Of a DNA stretch of 64,000 bases, positions 58,771 to 64,000 are shown in pieces. The notes below the pieces were generated by a model that was given only the letters and a program-made list of their open reading frames with translations, did not search any database and was not told where the DNA came from. The number at the start of each line of letters is the position of its first letter. Within the stretch, counting starts at the first letter, position 1. This stretch comes from Neodontobutis hainanensis (Eukaryota > Chordata > Actinopteri > Gobiiformes > Odontobutidae), in NCBI GenBank assembly GCA_024349245.1, contig JALDNG010000092.1:695001-759000 (forward strand). Direction: 5' to 3'. The position numbers and the translations under genes are program-made.

Positions 58771-59384
58771 TTGTGGGTTTATTCCAAACAGTGGGCATAA
58801 ACCCCCTTTGCAGTGTAAATGGTTGTGATCCATTATCCATTGGTTAGTGCTGTGGGTGAGGTGTGTAAGATGTGAATCCAATTAATAAATGACTCCCCAA
58901 AGCCATTTGTTTGGAGTGTTGACATTAGACTTGAACAGTTTCCCTAGGTTCTCCTTGTTTAATTAATTGTGTACACAAACGTGGCTGTCATGCCTATTGC
59001 ACTGAAGGCCGCACCCAAAGATGACAGACATGAAAAAAGAGGACAAAGAAGAGGGAGAGGCCCTACCCAGTAGGCACTGACGGCTAGGCGGTACAAAAAC
59101 TAACAACTATAATCACAACTTCTACTAAAACTACTTAAATAAATAGTGAAAAAAGATTGTTGATGGTACAAATGCAGGAAGAGGGTGTTCTTGGTAGACT
59201 TGGGGATCCCTAACAACTAGAGCGCAATGACAACCATTTTTGAAATTAATAACTGTTAATGAATGTAAAAGTAGAAGTAGCTTCAACCCTTGACAGAAGG
59301 ACAATGACAAAATAAATAAAATAATATTTGAGGATCTTATACTGAGATTTTTTCAGAGAACAAACTTTTCAAACAGGACATGAG
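58771..59384. other. Non-coding DNA
   Basis: No gene or element boundary was recognised. Confidence 0.4.
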
Positions 59385-60540
59385 CTATATTTGGATGCAG
59401 AAGAAGACAAAGCAGCCATTTTGGAAGTGATGAAATCTATTCCTTTTCCCAACGCTCTCACTATTAAAACAGACACACCCACTCAAACATTGCCACCACC
59501 CTATACTCCAGTGCCACCCACACCATAAACAGTGTCTCCATACACTGAAGCTAGAAACTTGTTGATACACACAATCAGTTCAAACAATCCATTCTTATCT
59601 GATATACAAGCTTCTTTAATAGAAGTTTTGGGGGGAGAGCTTGAATGTGTGTTCAAGCCTACAAGACGGTAAAAAAGGTGAAAAATAATTCAAGGAATGT
59701 TGAGAGAAAAGGACACTAATAACATCAAGACTCAATTGGAGCAGGAAATAGACTCAAGACTCAACAGACACAAACTCAACATTCTACTCCTTGTTCCAGT
59801 TCTACATCCCATTTTATGTAGTCTAATCCTTTTAAAAGTTTGCCTGACACACTTGCATCACATATTTCACCCATGAGTAGGAACAGACATGCAGCTCACA
59901 TACAATGCCGTGAGAAAGGAAGTGACTTTTACAGGTCACACTATCATTTACGACCATGGTAACCAAAACCACGAGACCACCATTAGACGTACATAGACAA
60001 GGACTTAAGACCTACAAAAAACTTACTTATTCTAGATTAAGTCCACATCTAAAACAATTATGGCCAGCCCTTTCACCCAAACAATGGATATGACCACATT
60101 ACAGGACATGTCCAGAAATCCAGGAGAAACCCCAACTTGTGATTTCGATTGCTGTTTGAGTATTGGGAAAAATGATGGACACGCCAACATTAGATGCAGG
60201 CATGGAGCAACTGTTTATATTCCATTTGACCACTGCCCAACCAGCACCTGTTAAGAGTGCACTAGAAGCTATTGTAGGGGCTTCCTCTGTGCCCCTAAAT
60301 ACATGGAAAGAACACTTAGTTCATCATTTAGCCAAAAGCAATAGGGAAAAATAAGAAAAAAAGGGAAACAGGCCTTAGATTTTGATAAAAAAAAAAATAA
60401 TAAAATGCAGCTTAAGGCCATTAAAGCTCAATTTTTGAAAAGATGCAAAACAAGTCCATCAAGCAACTGTAGAAAAATCTCCTCAGCTAATTACCATGCT
60501 CCTGAGAGACAGGACATTTATATCAGGGATATTTACATTT
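59385..60540 (+). pseudogene. Gag-like retroelement remnant (uncertain)
   Basis: A plus frame near 59389-59527 reads EEDKAAILEVMKSIPFPNAL and then TLPPPYTPVPPTP, where PPPY is a late-domain motif used by retroviral and some retrotransposon Gag proteins to recruit the budding machinery. A later frame (60163-60354) has APVKSALEAIVGASSVPLNT, WKEHLVHHLAKSNREK, and a frame change into KGKQALDF. The pieces are in different frames with many stops. No zinc knuckle, protease or polymerase follows, so an old endogenous retroelement gag is a guess from the motif and composition. Confidence 0.3.
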
Positions 60541-60620
60541 TTACATTTTTATTTTTTTTACATTTTTTTTTCATTTAGCAGACGCTTTTATCCAAAGCGA
60601 CTTACATTGTTCTACAACCT
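60527..60620 (-). mobile_element. SINE 3' tail fragment
   Basis: CATTTAGCAGACGCTTTTAT then CCAAAGCGACTTACATTGTT, preceded by a T-rich ATTTTTACATTTTT run, matches the SINE tail in minus orientation. The rest is lost. Confidence 0.75.
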
Positions 60621-61099
60621 CAGGGTCTACAATGACGACGCCCAAGAGTTGACTTCTCCCTTTTGAGGTCCAGTAAATTGAATCTCTTGCAGAAGAAGTG
60701 TCACTTTTTCAGATGGTCTGTTAGATTTCTTAGACATGTTGTGGATGCAACCAGCGTTTTCCAGTAGAAAGTGGGGGTCATCTATGCTTTTGAAAAAGCC
60801 TAATAGATGCCCTGGTAATTGATTCCCTTCTCAACACCCGTCGCTGTCTTCATGTCCAGGGATGAAGTCTCCTCCCTTCTTTCATCTGCCAACCACTGGG
60901 ACCTTGCGTCCAGGCAATGCGCTGCTTCCCTTGCTGACCATCTAACAACGTTTGCGCTGTCTTACTGAGACGTTTCCTCTGTGTTGTCCCAAACTGAGCT
61001 CCTGTCTCATCAGAAATGTGTGATCTCCAGAGTTGCCTTCTATGTGAGCCAGAAGTGCAGACCTTCCACACTTGAGATGCGTTTCTTATAACTTTTAAG

Positions 61100-62548
61100 G
61101 CGACCCTGATTAAATAATGCGGACGTGGACTTGGTGCTGGAAATAAGTGGCTTTGGCTCTCCTCTGCGCCTGGATTGAGACCGAGAGGTGACACACAAAA
61201 CACTGGGAGGAGGGGTCTGTCTCTATATAAACCAGAGATGGTGCAGAGACATTACTGTAAGAGAGCAGCTGCGTCTCCCAGACATTGAACTACTGTCTGT
61301 GTCTTTAAGGCTGTTTTACTTTCCAAGTGAGTTCTCACAAATATTTGTGATTGTTGTTTATATCCATCCTAAAGATGACGCTAAGTCTGCGGCTGACTTT
61401 TTTTTTTTTACTGTAAATAAACTTCAGTCTATCTCACTTCCTGCTCCCAATTTTATATTTGGCAATTTTACCTACTGTAACTTAAAGAAAACCCTGAAAA
61501 GTTTTTATCAGTATGTCTACTATTCAACGCGTCATAATAAAACCTTGGACCTGTGCTATGACTCCATTAAATAATTAGCTGCTTATCAGAAGAAAAAATG
61601 TATTTAACGAAGGTGAGAGAGAGGGTTGTGAGAAAGGAGATCAAGTTTTGAAACTTAAAAAAGCTAAATTGAGATATAAGGATAAGATTGAGGCTGAACT
61701 TAGAAGTAACTTAAAAAGAACCTGGAATGGTATGAAAACAATGATTGGGTCCCATGATAAAGTCAGAAGAGTTGGTTTTAATTCTGATAAACACTTGGCA
61801 GATGAACTAAATGTATTTTATACACGGTTCAACACAGTGGATTTTAATGATAAGATTGATGACATCAGGGCAATAACTCTGGCATCTCCATCCATGTCTG
61901 CTGATGTAAACACTGTGGCTAAGCTGTTCTGCCACACCAAACCCAAAACCCCAAGGCCAGATAACATCTATGGACAAAAATTAAGAAAAAGTGCTTACCA
62001 ACTTTGTTGCATCTTCCAACATATTTTTAATCTGTCCTTACTACAACAGAAGGTCCCCAAAAACTTGGAAACACTCTGTCATTGTGCCCTTAGCGAAGTG
62101 CAACACTCCTAAAGCCTTTAATGATTTTAGGTCATTTGCTTTAACCTCTTTGGCTATAAAAACTTTTGAAAAAATCATTAGAGACATGGTGCTACTGCAG
62201 GTCAGGGAACAGCTAGATCCATTGCAGTTTGCTCACAGGTCCGAGAGAAAAGTGGAGGAGGCTGTCATCACACTGTTGCACTTTATTCTTAAACATCTGG
62301 ATGGAGCTAAGACACATGCCAGACTTTTATTTGTTGATTTTACTTTTTACATTTTTACTTTTTACAGCCATTCCTGCTGGCAGAGAGACTTATGACTGAT
62401 TTTAACCTTGACTTGAACTTTTGGAGTGAATGGTATTGCTGTGCTCTATGCCTCTACTGGTTCCCCCCTCTCCCCTCTTTTGTACTTTCTGTACACAAAC
62501 CAGTGTTGCAGTGTGTACAAGGATAGGTACATTTTAAAGTTTGCAGAT
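61100..62548 (+). pseudogene. LINE with AP endonuclease and RT, interrupted
   Basis: The frame 61188-61574 is an apurinic-type endonuclease segment: LGGGVCLYINQRWCRDI, LPDIELLSVSLRLFYFPSEF, VIVVYIHPKDDA and FIFGNFTYCNLKKTL, where the usual GDFN is GNFT (catalytic Asp lost), then STRHNKTLDLCYDSIK. A frame change leads to the RT fingers (61648-62395): CHTKPKTPRPDNIYGQKLRK, SVIVPLAKCNTPKAFNDFRS and HLDGAKTHARLLFVDF. The palm is partly deleted, and the element stops at KFAD within the RT motif FADD at 62548, where another LINE begins. This is a Jockey/L2/CR1-type non-LTR retrotransposon with 1-2 kb remaining. It is dead. Confidence 0.72.
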
Positions 62549-64000
62549 TAGAGTAGATTAGTTTCAACTATATTGTCATTACACATGTACAAGTACAATG
62601 CAACAAAATGCAGCAAGTGCAATACATCCAGTATTGCTTAAATAAATAAGTTAGTATGGAAAAGTATTTTGCGGATGGATATGTACATACTATACAATAA
62701 TATACAGATGGCTATTGCAGAAATGATAAAATGTGTAAATACAATGATAGACATGGTGAGCTATAAACAGAAGTCAGAAATAGATTATATTATAGAAGTA
62801 ATTTTAGGTGGAAATGTACCATAAACATAAAATACAATGGCAATTACTATAAACAGAATTGTATGGGTGGATATATACAATGATAGGTGAGGCTATGGTG
62901 AGCAGTAGTGCAATAGATATAGTGCAAATAATTACAAACAGAAGCTGTCTGAATAACAGTAGTGCAGTGGAAGTTATTGCATATTTATGTAAAGTGCTGT
63001 AGTGCATGTGTGAACAGTAGTTTCTGTAAATGAACAGTTGGCAGTGCAAATAGTTCTAGTAAACATAATGCTATGTATAGACAGTCCAGTGGTGCAAAAG
63101 ACACAGAGAATGGGTGTGCACAGTGAGGAGGGGGGCAGTGTATGAAGGGCAGAGGGATCAGCGGGGTGCAGAGTTCAATAAAGAGACAGCTCTGCTGAAA
63201 AAAATGTTCTTCAGTCTGCTGGTCCTGGTCTTGAAGCACCTGAAATGCCTGCCGGAGGGCAAGAGAGAGAACAGTCTATGGGCAGGATGAGAGGAGTCCT
63301 TGTGGATGCTGCGAGCTCAACGCAGGCAGCGTTTCCTTTGGACGTCCCCCGTGGCTGGAAGTGGAGTCCCTGTGATGCGTTGGGCGGTTTTCACCACGCG
63401 CTGCAGTGCCTTGAGCTCTGCAACAGAGCAGCTCCCAAACCAGACTGTGACACAGTTGGTCAGGATGCTTTCTATCGCACAGCGATAGACGTTCACAAGG
63501 ACATCTGAGGACAGCCGATTCTTCTTTAGTGTCCTCAAGAAGAAGAGTCCCTGGTGAGCCTTCTTGACCAGGCTGGAGGTCTTGGTCCTCCGGGATGTGG
63601 GTCCCCAGGAACTTTTAACTGGAGCTCTTTTGTCTTGGAGGTGTTAAGGAGCAGGTTATTGTCATTGCACCATGTGGCCAGGTGCTGGATCTCCTCACTG
63701 TAGGCAGTCTCATTGTTGTTGCTGATGAGACCAATCACAGTAGTGTCATCCGCAAACTTGATGATGGCGTTAGATCCATTCACAGGCCTGCATTCGGAGA
63801 TGAAGAGGGAGTAGAGGAAGGGGCTCAGTACACAGCCCTGTGGTACACCAGTGTTGAGTGTGGTGGTGTTGGAGCAGACGGAGTCGAATTGCACCTGCTG
63901 GGGTCTGTTGGTCAGGAAGTCCATGATCCAGTTGCAGAAGGAGGTGTTAATGCCCAGGTCTTCAAGTTTGGCTTTAGTTTGAATGGGATGACTGTGTTGA
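62549..64000 (-). mobile_element. L2-like LINE, 3' part, runs off the window
   Basis: A minus-strand element enters from the right. At 63535-63924 it reads MDFLTNRPQQVQFDSV, GVPQGCVLSPFLYSLFIS and IIKFADDTTVIG (RT motif at about 63745-63756), then a frame change. At 63317-63538 follows LRTLKKNRLSSDVLVNVYRC, AIESILTNCVTVWFGSC and ALQRVVKTAQRITG, the C-terminal segment usual in L2-type LINEs. An untranslated 3' part then extends to 62549, ending GTTGAAACTAATCTACTC. The RT core is intact and one frameshift is visible near 63540-63600, so this copy is younger than its host LINE. Confidence 0.75.

Overview
This window is from a vertebrate, almost certainly a teleost fish of the spiny-rayed type. 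It has long introns, little coding sequence and a repeat community typical of fish: Ty3/gypsy, DIRS, Penelope, R2-like, RTE and L2-like retroelements, Tc1/mariner and hAT DNA transposons, and tRNA-derived SINEs. No prokaryotic-style operon, CRISPR array or phage is present. All identifications rest on recognition by eye, without database searches.

The backbone is the plus-strand gene chst11 (chondroitin 4-O-sulfotransferase 1, Golgi). Three coding exons are in the window: 10471-10556, 35356-35585 and 36640-37264 (stop codon at 37262-37264). Splice sites and phases join correctly, and together they encode all of the protein except the N-terminal cytoplasmic tail and membrane anchor, whose exon must lie before position 1. 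Thus 1-10470 is probably intron 1, 10557-35355 intron 2 and 35586-36639 intron 3.

The left edge (1-4044) is a minus-strand Ty3/gypsy element: 5' LTR at 3560-4044, gag, protease, reverse transcriptase, RNase H and part of the integrase, broken by frameshifts and cut by the window edge. Intron 2 holds hAT fragments (13.2-13.6 and 15.2-15.5 kb), an LTR-like block (16.4-16.9 kb), DIRS fragments (17.1-18.1 kb), a 58-copy decamer array (19.65-20.23 kb), a SINE (21.8-22.0 kb), an RTE LINE fragment (28 kb), a 20-bp minisatellite (28.4 kb) and a Penelope/Tc1 junction (32.8-34.4 kb).

Downstream of chst11, 37.3-50 kb is non-coding and repeat-rich, including a TTAA-flanked MITE, a likely solo LTR and an L2-type LINE remnant. 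At 50.1-55.7 kb on the minus strand are exons of an immunoglobulin-superfamily type I membrane receptor: a decayed Ig domain, a Thr/Pro stalk, a transmembrane segment and a short cytoplasmic tail with a YVNV motif. The locus has partial internal duplications and Tc1 insertions and is probably a pseudogene or a split relic. From 56 to 64 kb the sequence is again mobile DNA: an R2-like LINE 3' part containing a long (TG)n tract, SINEs, a Tc1 copy, a gag-like remnant, and one LINE inserted into the reverse-transcriptase active-site motif of another.
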